Under the pieces are notes generated by a model. That model saw nothing but the letters and a program-made list of their open reading frames with translations. It ran no database searches and was not told where the DNA came from. From Pseudonocardia sp. C8 (GTDB lineage: Bacteria > Actinomycetota > Actinomycetes > Mycobacteriales > Pseudonocardiaceae): a stretch of 64,000 nucleotides of DNA. Position numbers and translations under genes: made by a program. The stretch is from NCBI RefSeq assembly GCF_014267175.1, contig NZ_JACMTR010000002.1:2257501-2321500 (forward strand), read 5' to 3'. Below, piece after piece: positions 30,207 through 37,871 of this stretch; positions within the stretch are counted from its first letter, which is position 1; every line of letters starts with the position of its first letter.

Positions 30207-31394
30207 TCAAGCTCCCGCCCCGGAAAGCCCCAGAATCCCGCTCAACCGGGCCCCGGCTGCCTCGTGCTGCCCTGGCATCGAGTGCGCGTACACACTCGCC
30301 GTGATCGTGGGCGAGGAGTGCCCGGCCAGCTCCTGGACGACCTTGATCGGAGTGCCGTCGGCGAGGGCAAGGGACACCGCGGTGTGCCTCAGGTCGTGCA
30401 GGCGGATCACCGGCACGTCGGCAGCCTTGCACAGCACCTCGAACCTGTCGGAGAAGTGCTCAGGGTGCGGTGGCCGGCCGTCGTCGCGTACGACGACGTA
30501 GCCGGTCTCCTGCCAGTGCGGCCCGCACGCGAGCCGGGCTTCCATCTGGTGCTTCCGGTGCTCCCGCAGCAGCCCGACGAGCCCGGGGTCCAGGTGGATC
30601 GTGCGGCGCCCCGCGGCCGTCTTCGGCTCCGAAGTTTCAACCTTGCCGCCGACGCTGACCCGCGTGTGCACGATCCGCAGCGTCCCAGCGTCCAGGTCAA
30701 CGTCCTGCCACCGCAGGCCAGCCACCTCACCGCGCCGCAGCCCTCGGGCGAGGAACAGCGCCCACGCCACGTACAGCGGGTCATCGGCAACGAAGGTGAG
30801 GAACTTCTGCGCCTCCGCCGCTGTCCAACACCGCATCTCCCGCTTCACCGCCCCGGGCCGGTCGACCAGTCCGGCGACGTTCCGGCTGACGTAGCCGGCC
30901 CGCTGAGCGTGATCGAGCGCCTGCCGCAGCACGCCGTATGCGACCTGACACGAACGCCCGGACAGCGGCCGACCACCCTTGCCGCCGCGGTCAGCAAGGT
31001 CCCGCAACATCCGCTCCACGTCCGCCGGGACGAGCGCGACCAGCCGCACCCCACCGATCGCCGGGATGATCCACGACCGCACCACGGCCTCGTACTGGCC
31101 GATCGTGGTCGACCGCCGTGGCGTGCCGGAGCGGGTGGCGCCGGTACGGACCGCCGGCAACCACACGTCGACCAGGAACCCACCCACGGTCATCTTCTTG
31201 TCCGTGGGCTCGGCGTAGGTGCCGTCCGCGATGCCGGCCAACACCTCGCTCAGGTGCCGCTGAGCGTCCCGCTTGCGCAGGAACCCGCCCTTGCTCCGCT
31301 GCCGACGTCGGCCGGTAGACGGGTCGGTGGCCCACCAGTACACCGTCCACCGTGGACGCTTCTCGGTGCCCCGGTTGCGGATCGTGCCTCTCAT
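30207..31394 (-). CDS. int: tyrosine integrase of the AICE
   Basis: The 395-residue integrase has an N-terminal arm-type DNA-binding region (TVYWWATDPSTGRRRQRSKGGF), a SAM-like core-binding domain (about 75-170), and the catalytic domain with R in ARGLRRGEVAGLRW, the HDLRHTAV block, LAGHSSPTIT and the nucleophile Tyr in SVYAHS. Its stop is 86 bases from attL, the usual place for an integrase of an element inserted in a tRNA gene. The ATG at 31394 has GAGGAAGG upstream and overlaps the stop of the ribbon-helix-helix gene by four bases; longer extensions are shadows. Confidence 0.95.
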   Translation of the reverse strand: MRGTIRNRGTEKRPRWTVYWWATDPSTGRRRQRSKGGFLRKRDAQRHLSEVLAGIADGTYAEPTDKKMTVGGFLVDVWLPAVRTGATRSGTPRRSTTIGQYEAVVRSWIIPAIGGVRLVALVPADVERMLRDLADRGGKGGRPLSGRSCQVAYGVLRQALDHAQRAGYVSRNVAGLVDRPGAVKREMRCWTAAEAQKFLTFVADDPLYVAWALFLARGLRRGEVAGLRWQDVDLDAGTLRIVHTRVSVGGKVETSEPKTAAGRRTIHLDPGLVGLLREHRKHQMEARLACGPHWQETGYVVVRDDGRPPHPEHFSDRFEVLCKAADVPVIRLHDLRHTAVSLALADGTPIKVVQELAGHSSPTITASVYAHSMPGQHEAAGARLSGILGLSGAGA

Positions 31395-31594
31395 GATTGC
31401 GCCTTCCTCGCTGCGTACCGCCGTCGCGCATCGGCCCGTCGTTCCTCGGCCTGTAGCGCGTCCGTCAGCAGCATGATCGCTCCGGCGTTCTGATTCACCC
31501 GTCGTCGCTCGGCGTAGGCGCGGACGGCGTCCCGCAGTTCCGGCCGGCACCGGATGTACAGCACCACGTCTGCCACATCGTCGTCATCGGGCAT
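31391..31594 (-). CDS. ribbon-helix-helix regulator coupled to int
   Basis: The 67-residue protein has an Arc/CopG-like pattern: a strand (VVLYIRC) followed by two helices (ELRDAVRAYAERRR and NQNAGAIMLLTDALQ) and a basic tail. It is translationally coupled to int and has a palindrome just upstream of its start. It is probably an autorepressor or excision factor controlling int. This is inference from fold pattern and context. Confidence 0.6.
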   Translation of the reverse strand: MPDDDDVADVVLYIRCRPELRDAVRAYAERRRVNQNAGAIMLLTDALQAEERRADARRRYAARKAQS

Positions 31595-31601
31595 GGCCCA
31601 A

Positions 31602-31620
31602 TGCTAGCGCACCGCTAGCA
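31602..31620. promoter_or_regulatory. palindromic operator before the RHH-int operon
   Basis: TGCTAGCG and CGCTAGCA form a perfect 8-bp inverted repeat around three bases. It ends eight bases upstream of the RHH start codon, so a protein bound there would block the promoter. The ribbon-helix-helix protein itself is the likeliest ligand. Confidence 0.6.
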
Positions 31621-31717
31621 CAACCACCAGGTGCTAAGCCGCTGACCTGGGGTGGCCGATTTTAGTTGACACTCGCCGGACTGGCGAAACCAGAGTCGGG
31701 CGAGCGACAATAGAGGT

Positions 31718-31924
31718 GTGACGAGCACCCTGTCCGCCAGCAACCGCATCGACCCGCAGCGGTTCCTCACCATGGCCGAGGTCGCCGCAGAGCTGCGCGT
31801 TTCCCGCCGCACGATCGAGCGGCACGTCCGGGAAGGCACCATCCGGGCCATCCGGCTCGGGCGTCTCCGGCGGGTGCCCGCCAGCGAGATCGTCCGCCTC
31901 CGCGCCAGTGCCGGCAGCGGCTGA
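31718..31924 (+). CDS. excisionase-like HTH protein
   Basis: The 68-residue protein has a MerR-like winged HTH (FLTMAEVAAELRVSRRTIER, then VREGTIRAIRLGRLRRVP), the standard form of excisionases and of regulators in AICEs. It is transcribed away from int-RHH across a 123-base divergent region. A role in excision (Xis) is likely. Confidence 0.75.
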   Translation: MTSTLSASNRIDPQRFLTMAEVAAELRVSRRTIERHVREGTIRAIRLGRLRRVPASEIVRLRASAGSG

Positions 31925-32032
31925 CACCCCCGCACCCAGACGCGCACGCGCCGACGCCCCGCGGACGGAGCACCGCGCACAGATTGGCCCCGGTGATCTC
32001 GCCCAATCACCGGGGCCGGAACAGGATCATCA

Positions 32033-32410
32033 ATGCCACCGCGGCACCACCCGCAGCCCGGCCAGGATAGCGCGGCCTGTCGCGACGACCAGCCCAGCTT
32101 GCTCGACATCGTCGAACCGGACACCACCACCGACAAGCCCGGCCGCGACACGGCCGAGCAGGGCACCGACGCGTGGTGGACCGACACGGCGATGAGGGCC
32201 ATCCGGCGGCTCGCCGCGACCGGTAGGCCGTTCACCGCGTACGACGTGTCCGATCTCGGCGTCGTTGATCCCGATCACCCGGGCAGGTGGGGCGCACTGT
32301 TCGCCCGTGCCTCCCGCGAGGGTCTGATCACCTGCATCGGCGCCGAAGCATCCCGCCGACCCTCGCGGGCATCCGGCCTCTGTCGGCGATGGCGAGGGGT
32401 GGCACCATGA
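32033..32410 (+). CDS. winged-helix-like small protein next to the replisome gene
   Basis: The 125-residue protein has a disordered first half and a probable winged helix after residue 50 (AMRAIRRLAATGRPFTAYDV, WGALFARASREGLI). Such genes accompany replication proteins in phages and AICEs. The stop overlaps the next ATG by four bases, supporting a shared role in replication. Confidence 0.6.
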   Translation: MPPRHHPQPGQDSAACRDDQPSLLDIVEPDTTTDKPGRDTAEQGTDAWWTDTAMRAIRRLAATGRPFTAYDVSDLGVVDPDHPGRWGALFARASREGLITCIGAEASRRPSRASGLCRRWRGVAP

Positions 32411-33297
32411 CCGACACTGACCCGTGGGCCGAGACCAATCCGTCCACCGACGCCATCCGGTACGGGCGCCGCGCGCCGACGTTCGTCCCCGTGCCCGAGT
32501 GGATCGTCTGTGCTGGACTCAACGCGCAGGCTCTGGCGCTATACACCGTCCTGCTCGCACACGTGAACCGCGTCCGGGGCGACGGTGCGGCATGGCCTGG
32601 ACAGGATGCACTCGCCGAGCTGCTCGGCTACACCAACCGGAAGACCATCTCCCGCTACCTGCCTGAGCTGACCGCGATCGGCGCTGTCGAGGTCACGACA
32701 CAGACGCTCAAGACCGGCCGACGGAACGTCTACACGGTCAACGAACTGCCGCCCGACGAGTACACCGGCCCGCGCTCGCTCACCGCGTTCTACGCGACTA
32801 GGACTGAGCCAGTTGGGGGAACGTCCCCTCCAGGGGACGATGGGTCGTCCTCGCTAGGGGACAACGGGTCGTCCCCTACAAGGGACATGAATCAGAGGAA
32901 CCGAACCAGAGGAACCGAACCAGACGAAGGAACCTCTGGCGACGCTTCCCCAGCGGGGGGTCATCGCGCAAGCGCGCTGACCGCAACGAAGGTCATCTAC
33001 ACGCCTCGTGGATTCGATCAGTGGGCTGAGGACTGCGACGCGATCCAGTACCTCGTAGCTGCCGCCATCAAGACCATGACCACCGCCGGTCTCGCCCCGC
33101 ATCACGACGCTGCCGATGCAATCGGGCGCACGCTTACCGGGCTTGCCGAACGCGGTCACTCACGGGCCGACCTCGCGGCCTACGTCGAGCAGTGGGTGAA
33201 CGAAGCAGGCACCACCCGTGGAGCCGGATGGCTCGCATCGGTTCTCCAGTCACCACCGACCTCGAACGGTACCGACCCCGACAAGTGTCCTTTCTGA
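32407..33297 (+). CDS. winged-helix replisome-type protein (candidate initiator)
   Basis: The 296-residue protein has an N-terminal replication-type winged helix (about 28-105: WIVCAGLNAQALALYTVLL, WPGQDALAELLGYTNRKTIS). A low-complexity Gly/Ser/Pro linker (about 137-185) follows, then a helical C-terminal domain ending CPF. This layout resembles phage replisome organisers. The linker is encoded by repeated DNA (32813-32890) that may be iterons. The ATG at 32407 overlaps the preceding stop. With RepSA also present, its exact role is uncertain. Confidence 0.65.
   Translation: MTDTDPWAETNPSTDAIRYGRRAPTFVPVPEWIVCAGLNAQALALYTVLLAHVNRVRGDGAAWPGQDALAELLGYTNRKTISRYLPELTAIGAVEVTTQTLKTGRRNVYTVNELPPDEYTGPRSLTAFYATRTEPVGGTSPPGDDGSSSLGDNGSSPTRDMNQRNRTRGTEPDEGTSGDASPAGGHRASALTATKVIYTPRGFDQWAEDCDAIQYLVAAAIKTMTTAGLAPHHDAADAIGRTLTGLAERGHSRADLAAYVEQWVNEAGTTRGAGWLASVLQSPPTSNGTDPDKCPF
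32813..32890. repeat. iteron-like repeats inside the replisome-type gene
   Basis: Three to four related units follow each other at about 24-base spacing: GGGGAACGTCCCC, AGGGGACGATGGGTCGTCC and AGGGGACAACGGGTCGTCCC, ending in AAGGGACATGA. Each is itself a near-palindrome (GGGAC facing GTCCC). They encode the linker units GTSPPGDD, GSSSLGDN and GSSPTRD. Binding sites for the protein's own winged helix would be a parallel to lambda O; this is inference. Confidence 0.55.
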
Positions 33298-33315
33298 CCC
33301 CACACGGGAGAACCC

Positions 33316-33588
33316 ATGATCGTCTGCAACACCTGCAACTGGGCCGAGGCCGAGCCCGGGGCTGAGGACTGTCGCGAGTGCCACCGGATGCTCACCGAGC
33401 ACGTGGTCCCGACCCCGTGCGCGACCTGCGGTCAGGTCGCGTCGGCGCGCCGGGACGCTGATCCGGCCTCGGTGCGGTGCTGGTCATGCCGCGACGGGAT
33501 CACGGCCGCACCGCTGGTGGTGCCCCGGCCCGCGCCCACCGGCGGGGAGCAGCTCGACCAGTGGGTCGGGAGCGAACCATGGACGTGA
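33316..33588 (+). CDS. small zinc-ribbon protein
   Basis: The 90-residue protein has four CxxC-type pairs (CNTC near 4-7, CREC near 19-22, CATC near 35-38, CWSC near 55-58), suggesting two zinc ribbons. The tail is flexible. No enzyme domain is seen. It overlaps the next gene by ten bases and is part of the replication region. Confidence 0.6.
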   Translation: MIVCNTCNWAEAEPGAEDCRECHRMLTEHVVPTPCATCGQVASARRDADPASVRCWSCRDGITAAPLVVPRPAPTGGEQLDQWVGSEPWT

Positions 33589-34505
33589 TCGACGCCAGCA
33601 CCTTGCGCGGAGTGATCCTCGCGCCCGACCCCGGCGGCGAGTGGGAACCGATCGAGCTGGCCGCGACATCGCCCGGACCGACCGACGCCCTGACGGTCGC
33701 GATCGAGTCCAGCGGTCCGGACCGCGCCGGACGGATTGCACGCGCCCTGCGTGAGCGCGGTTTCCACCCGGCCGTTGCCGCCGTCGTCGCCGCCTACGCC
33801 GGTCCGCACGACGATGCGCGACGTGCTCTCCGCGTCGCCGGCCGCCTGGACCTCGCCGATGCCCGCTCGGCGCTCGCCGGCCTCACCGCCCCCGCACCCC
33901 GCACACGGAAGGAAGCCACGATGACCGACTACCGCGTTCACGTTCCCGGCACCGGCCGGACCTTCGACGCCCGCACCGGCGCCGAGATCACGCCGGCCCA
34001 GCGGGCACACCCGGCCCGGTCGATCGGCCTCGCCTACGAGCAGGGCTACGGACTCCCGGCCGATGACCCGGGGGAGTGGGGGCCGATCCCCGACACCGAG
34101 GTCCGCGATCGGCACGGCCGGCTGATCGACCCGCCCACGCCGCCCGAGGCAGGCAACGTCGCGGCCCGGCCCCCGAGCGACGAGACGATCCGGCAGGTGC
34201 AGTGGCTGCGTCGGGAGTACCCGCACCTGTACGACTCCGGCCTCAGTGATCACGACCTGGCCAAGGACATGCTCGCCAGCCGGCCGATCATCGGCGGCGC
34301 GTTCGATCGGTCCGGCCAGCCCACCGCCCCGGCCGCCGTCGGGATGGCGATCGGTGGGTACGAGACCAACGATCGCCAGTTCTGCCGGGCCGGCGAGACC
34401 GAGATCGAGCGTCAGCAGCGGATCGCCGCGGCCGACTCGCAGAACCACGAGATCCAGGAGGCCCGGCGCTGGGCTGCGAAGTACACCGCCGAGCTCGGCC
34501 TCTGA
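33579..34505 (+). CDS. hypothetical AICE protein, possibly two fused modules
   Basis: The 308-residue product has an N-terminal module (about 1-110) rich in Ala and Arg and a second module from an internal ATG at 33921 (TDYRVHVPGTGRTFDARTGA) to the end. The internal ATG has AGGAAG seven bases upstream, so a shorter 194-residue protein may also be made. The end (WAAKYTAELGL) is helical. No family is recognised. Confidence 0.55.
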   Translation: MDVIDASTLRGVILAPDPGGEWEPIELAATSPGPTDALTVAIESSGPDRAGRIARALRERGFHPAVAAVVAAYAGPHDDARRALRVAGRLDLADARSALAGLTAPAPRTRKEATMTDYRVHVPGTGRTFDARTGAEITPAQRAHPARSIGLAYEQGYGLPADDPGEWGPIPDTEVRDRHGRLIDPPTPPEAGNVAARPPSDETIRQVQWLRREYPHLYDSGLSDHDLAKDMLASRPIIGGAFDRSGQPTAPAAVGMAIGGYETNDRQFCRAGETEIERQQRIAAADSQNHEIQEARRWAAKYTAELGL

Positions 34506-34530
34506 TCGATCAGAGAAGGGAGTGATCGCA

Positions 34531-34656
34531 ATGGGTGGCAAGCCGAACCCGGGCACGCCGAAGGACAGGCGCCTGCGCGAGAACAAGCCCGCGCCGAAGA
34601 AGCGCGGTACGGCGTCCTCGTCGGGGAAGTCCGGCAGCTCGACGCGGAAGAAGTGA
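34531..34656 (+). CDS. 41-residue Lys/Arg/Ser-rich protein
   Basis: The peptide (MGGKPNPGTPKDRRLRENKP, then a basic Ser/Gly tail ending TRKK) is strongly basic and disordered. GAAGGGAG lies seven bases before its ATG. It could bind nucleic acid; nothing more can be said. Confidence 0.5.
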   Translation: MGGKPNPGTPKDRRLRENKPAPKKRGTASSSGKSGSSTRKK

Positions 34657-34794
34657 TCGGCCCGGGGTCAACGTCGCCGGCCGACGCCGAACTCGGAGGC
34701 GTCGGACCCGGAATCGAAAGGGCCCTTGCTCGGCCTTCCTTCCGCCGGGCACGGCGGACTCTCCTCTGCCGCTCGGGCGCCTGCCCCGACCCCG

Positions 34795-34838
34795 TCCCGG
34801 CCGGGCCTCACCTCTCCTCGGGGAGCGCCCGGCCGGGA
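34795..34838. terminator. strong hairpin in a 240-base gap
   Basis: TCCCGGCCGGGC (34795-34806) and its exact complement (34827-34838) form a 12-bp stem. It has no T run but would end the upstream replication transcript. The rest of the gap 34657-34898 shows only a TAGACT box near 34850 that can serve the next gene. Confidence 0.5.
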
Positions 34839-34898
34839 CCTCCCGCCGATAGACTCGAACATGGTTTCGACACAACCCGACCGATCGGCAGCTCACCG

Positions 34899-35243
34899 GT
34901 GGCCACCACGATCCGTAGCCCACGAACCGAGGGCGACCCATCGAACCCCGTGGACGACCGACATCCGTCGTGGTCGTGTCGAGCGTGGGACCCGCACCTC
35001 GCTCGGATGCTGCGCATCGCCCGCCGCGCCGCCGGCCTCACCCAGCGCGACGTGGCCGCGCTCATGGGCTGCAACCGGGTCACGATCGCCCGGCTGGAAG
35101 GCGGCACCCGGGCGCCCAGCCGCCTGTTCGCCGGCCAGCTCGCCGCGGTCCTGCACCTCGACAACGGCCAGCGGGCCGCGCTGCTCGCCGGCGCCCGACC
35201 GACCAGCCCGTACCGGACCCACCGTGGAGATCAGCCCGGATGA
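34899..35243 (+). CDS. XRE-family HTH protein
   Basis: The 114-residue protein has a lambda-repressor-type HTH in its second half (LARMLRIARRAAGLTQRDVA, ALMGCNRVTIARLEGGTRAP). The start is uncertain: GTG 34899 or GTG 34950 are in frame, and the ATG at 34861 is not. It probably regulates element genes. Its stop overlaps the next ATG. Confidence 0.65.
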   Translation: MATTIRSPRTEGDPSNPVDDRHPSWSCRAWDPHLARMLRIARRAAGLTQRDVAALMGCNRVTIARLEGGTRAPSRLFAGQLAAVLHLDNGQRAALLAGARPTSPYRTHRGDQPG

Positions 35244-35440
35244 GCCTCGTCCAACGCGGTACCGCCCACCGACCGGACGCCGACGATCAGCCCGCGCCGC
35301 CCAAGCCCGTCCGGCTGCCCGCCTGGCAGCGCGACGAGATCACCCACCGGGCCCGGATCACCGGCCAGCGCCCGACCGAGATCCTGACTGCGCTCGTTGC
35401 CTACGCCCTGAACGAGCTACCGCCCGGGTGGCGCCCGTAG
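35240..35440 (+). CDS. small protein coupled to the XRE gene
   Basis: The 66-residue protein has a disordered start and an RHH-like end (LPAWQRDEITHRARITGQRP, then ILTALVAYALNELP). The four-base overlap with the HTH gene suggests a regulatory pair. No family is assigned. Confidence 0.5.
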   Translation: MSLVQRGTAHRPDADDQPAPPKPVRLPAWQRDEITHRARITGQRPTEILTALVAYALNELPPGWRP

Positions 35441-35642
35441 CACGGTGGAGGGGGCGGCCGGTGCCCTTGCCCGGCGCCCGGCCGCCGTGCGCCCCGAGGT
35501 CCACCCACGGGTGCGGCACCGACACTACCGCGCACGATCCCGCCGTCCGGAGCGTGACAAGTGCGTGACACGCATGGTCCACATGCCATCTGACCTGCGC
35601 ATCTCTGCGCCCCATCTGATACCGGGTCAAACGGTCCGACGG

Positions 35643-36002
35643 TCAGGTCGACGAGCGATCTCGCGACGGGATCTCGTCGTCCGCAGGACGGCGGACCGGT
35701 GGAAGGGGGCTCAGGCCCCCCTGCTCGACCGTCGCGAACCGCTCGCGCGCCGACTGGCGGGTCACGCCCAGCATCGTCGCGATCTGGCCCCAGCTCCGCC
35801 CGTTCGCCCGCGCCGCCGCTACCGCCTCGGCAACCTCGGCCTCAGCCTCGGCGCTGGCCACCACGGCCCGGCCCAGCCGACGCAAGTCGGACGCATCCGA
35901 TCCCGGCGCCGAGACCTCCGCCGGGTCCAGCGCGTCCAACGCCTGCTCGGTCTCCCGAGCGGCACGCCGCAACTGCTCCACTGTGCGGGGCACGGTCATC
36001 AC
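35643..36002 (-). CDS. HTH protein, probable antitoxin
   Basis: The 119-residue protein begins with a charged helix (PRTVEQLRRAARETEQALDA) and ends with an HTH (GRSWGQIATMLGVTRQSARE). It follows the BrnT-like gene by three bases on the same strand, the layout of a type II toxin-antitoxin pair with the toxin first. The start could be GTG 36002, ATG 35999 or GTG 35993; the last is best spaced from GAGAGG. Confidence 0.55.
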   Translation of the reverse strand: MMTVPRTVEQLRRAARETEQALDALDPAEVSAPGSDASDLRRLGRAVVASAEAEAEVAEAVAAARANGRSWGQIATMLGVTRQSARERFATVEQGGLSPLPPVRRPADDEIPSRDRSST

Positions 36003-36005
36003 CTC

Positions 36006-36254
36006 TCAGAGCTGGTCATAGAACTTGCGTCGCAGCGGCATCGCATGGATCACCACGGGCAGTTCGTCTTCGTCGTCATCGAGCACCACCACTTCCAGCA
36101 GGCGCCCGATCCGATCGCCGCCGATGTAGAGATCCCGGTCACCACCCGCAACGATCCGTAGGGCGTTCCGCACCGCGTGCTCGATGTCAGCGTCAGCGAT
36201 CCCGTGCTTCCGGGCGCTGTCCGCAATCTCCACCCTGACAGGGTAACCTGTCAT
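36006..36254 (-). CDS. small BrnT-like protein, probable toxin
   Basis: The protein of about 82 residues has IADSARKHGIADADIEHAVR at the start, a strand LYIGGDRIGRLLEVVVLDDD and the end VVIHAMPLRRKFYDQL, the helix-strand plan of RelE/BrnT-type ribonucleases. No catalytic residues can be assigned safely. The palindrome 36236-36253 overlaps ATG 36254. The GTG at 36233 is six bases after a TACCCT box and may be the true leaderless start (75 residues). Confidence 0.5.
   Translation of the reverse strand: MTGYPVRVEIADSARKHGIADADIEHAVRNALRIVAGGDRDLYIGGDRIGRLLEVVVLDDDEDELPVVIHAMPLRRKFYDQL
36236..36253. promoter_or_regulatory. palindrome over the toxin promoter
   Basis: TGACAGG and CCTGTCA form a perfect 7-bp inverted repeat around GTAA. 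On the minus strand it contains the TACCCT box, so a bound antitoxin would repress its own operon. This is the usual autoregulation of type II pairs. Confidence 0.55.
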
Positions 36255-36301
36255 TGGCAACATCGGGCCGGACAGAGTTCCGGCGCTGTGGATCTTCGCA
36301 G

Positions 36302-36315
36302 TAGAGTCCCGCGCC
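36302..36315 (+). promoter_or_regulatory. -10 box of a leaderless promoter
   Basis: TAGAGT at 36302-36307 lies eight bases before the ATG at 36316, which it supports as a start. Confidence 0.45.
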
Positions 36316-36573
36316 ATGACCCCGCCCGACGAACCTGCCGGTCAGGACCCGACCGCCGTCGCCGCCCAATACGATCTGGCCGCCGCGCTCGAACGGCACA
36401 CTCATGCCATCGAGAAGCTCGTCGACGCCCTCGACACACACGTCAGCGTCATGGCCGGCATGCCCGCCACCTTGGAGGCGCACACCACGGCGATGCAGGA
36501 CCACCGCGGCGCGATGGACAATCTGGCCAACGCGATCACCGACCACATCGGCGCCATCCGCGAACTCGACTGA
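36316..36573 (+). CDS. coiled-coil hypothetical protein
   Basis: The 85-residue protein is mostly one amphipathic helix rich in His, Ala and Met (AALERHTHAIEKLVDALDTH onward). It probably forms a coiled coil. It is transcribed away from the toxin-antitoxin pair. No known family is seen. Confidence 0.55.
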   Translation: MTPPDEPAGQDPTAVAAQYDLAAALERHTHAIEKLVDALDTHVSVMAGMPATLEAHTTAMQDHRGAMDNLANAITDHIGAIRELD

Positions 36574-36736
36574 CCGGCGCCTACCAGCCCGCATAGCTCC
36601 AGCACTGCCGGACCAGCGGCCGGCGGGCCATCGCGACGAGCCTGCAGCTCATCGCGGTGAAACGGGTCCTCTGATCGGAGATCACACGGATCGGCTTGGC
36701 GTGAGACCCCTGGACGCCACGACCTGGCCTGCCGCC

Positions 36737-37336
36737 CTACTCGGCGGCAGCAGCCTTCCGGCCTGCTGTGGTGATCTGCGCCGCGAACGCTCGCGCCTGG
36801 CTCGCTTTCGCCTGCTCGACCTGCACGGACCACTGGAAGTCCGGGCCGTCCACCACGAGCCACGTTTCCCGGGTGTCCACCTTCTTCTGCCACCCGTGGG
36901 CACCCGGGATCGCAGTCCGCGTTAACGTCGCCCGACCCGACACGCCACCTGTGTTGTCCACTGACGCCGACACCCCGGCCACGGGGCGTTCCTCCGCCTT
37001 CTCGTCGGCTAACAGGCTCGGCGTCCGCACGATCCGGTCCGGGAACAGATGCACGCCTGCCAGATGCGCGATCCGCTCCATCTTGTGTCGCTCAACCCAA
37101 GCGCGAACCGGATCTGTCCGCGCAAGGCGGTCCTGCGCTGCGGCCTGCTGGCGCTCGCTCCAACGCTTCAACTTGTCGAACACGGCGTCCCCCGGGGCTG
37201 TTGGCTCGCCTCTGCGGAGTCGCTGCACGGCGGAGACCGTTACACCCGGCCGCAACTCCATTTCCCAGGGGCCGACGTCGCCCGCACGTCCCCGCATGGC
37301 CGAGAGTCGTGATTCGCACCAGCCCGTTACATTCAC
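36737..37336 (-). CDS. hypothetical cargo protein
   Basis: The 199-residue protein has a helical N-terminal half (FDKLKRWSERQQAAAQDRLA) and a C-terminal half with strands (TRETWLVVDGPDFQWSVQV) and a final helix (QARAFAAQITTAGRKA). The end resembles pleckstrin-like short domains of unknown function. The start may be ATG 37336 or 37297. Base composition is lower in GC than the core genes. Confidence 0.5.
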   Translation of the reverse strand: MNVTGWCESRLSAMRGRAGDVGPWEMELRPGVTVSAVQRLRRGEPTAPGDAVFDKLKRWSERQQAAAQDRLARTDPVRAWVERHKMERIAHLAGVHLFPDRIVRTPSLLADEKAEERPVAGVSASVDNTGGVSGRATLTRTAIPGAHGWQKKVDTRETWLVVDGPDFQWSVQVEQAKASQARAFAAQITTAGRKAAAAE

Positions 37337-37360
37337 CGCCGCGGATGCGAAGACACCGAT

Positions 37361-37600
37361 GTGAACGCTGAGCCTCGAACAGGCACATCGCCGTCAGCCT
37401 CGTTTGTGACGGTAGCTCGCGCAGGCCTGGCCATGCTGTTCGTGGCCCTTGCGGTGACGGGGTGCGGGCCGGACCCGTGCTCGCCCGCCGAGCAGGAGAA
37501 GGCACGCAGCAGCGATGCCAGCGCCGTGCTGGACGGCACCCTCTCTCTGAAGGCTGCGTACGACCGCGAGTACGAGCGCCTGCAGACGTGCGGTCAGTGA
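37361..37600 (+). CDS. small lipoprotein
   Basis: The 79-residue protein has a basic N-region, a hydrophobic core (LAMLFVALAVTG) and a lipobox-like ALAVTGC around residue 35, so the mature protein would be about 45 residues anchored on the outer membrane face. Mature Cys residues (CGPDPC and a later TCGQ) could pair. Small lipoproteins on conjugative elements often act in exclusion; that is a guess here. Confidence 0.6.
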   Translation: MNAEPRTGTSPSASFVTVARAGLAMLFVALAVTGCGPDPCSPAEQEKARSSDASAVLDGTLSLKAAYDREYERLQTCGQ

Positions 37601-37627
37601 CGCGGCCCGGATGACACACCCATCGCG

Positions 37628-37840
37628 TCAGCCGGTGGCGCGCCGCTCGATCTCCTCCGAGACCCGCCGCCGCCACGCCTCGTAGGCCGTTCGGTCCGCG
37701 GCCAGCCCGATCCCGGCGATGCAGTCCGCGCACAGCCCGGCGATCCGCAGAAGCGTCGGTGCGCTGCAAGACTCGCAGGCGATCAGCTCGGCGAGCATGT
37801 CCGCCCGGTCACGCACCTCGATCTCAGCCACGCTGGCCAT
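37628..37840 (-). CDS. small zinc-finger-like protein
   Basis: The 70-residue protein has CESC and CADC pairs (about 23-26 and 37-40) in a helical frame, probably one zinc site. It lies just after the replication gene on the same strand, 31 bases away. Confidence 0.5.
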   Translation of the reverse strand: MASVAEIEVRDRADMLAELIACESCSAPTLLRIAGLCADCIAGIGLAADRTAYEAWRRRVSEEIERRATG

Positions 37841-37871
37841 CCTGGCACCGCAGCGAGCGCAAAACCGCCCG

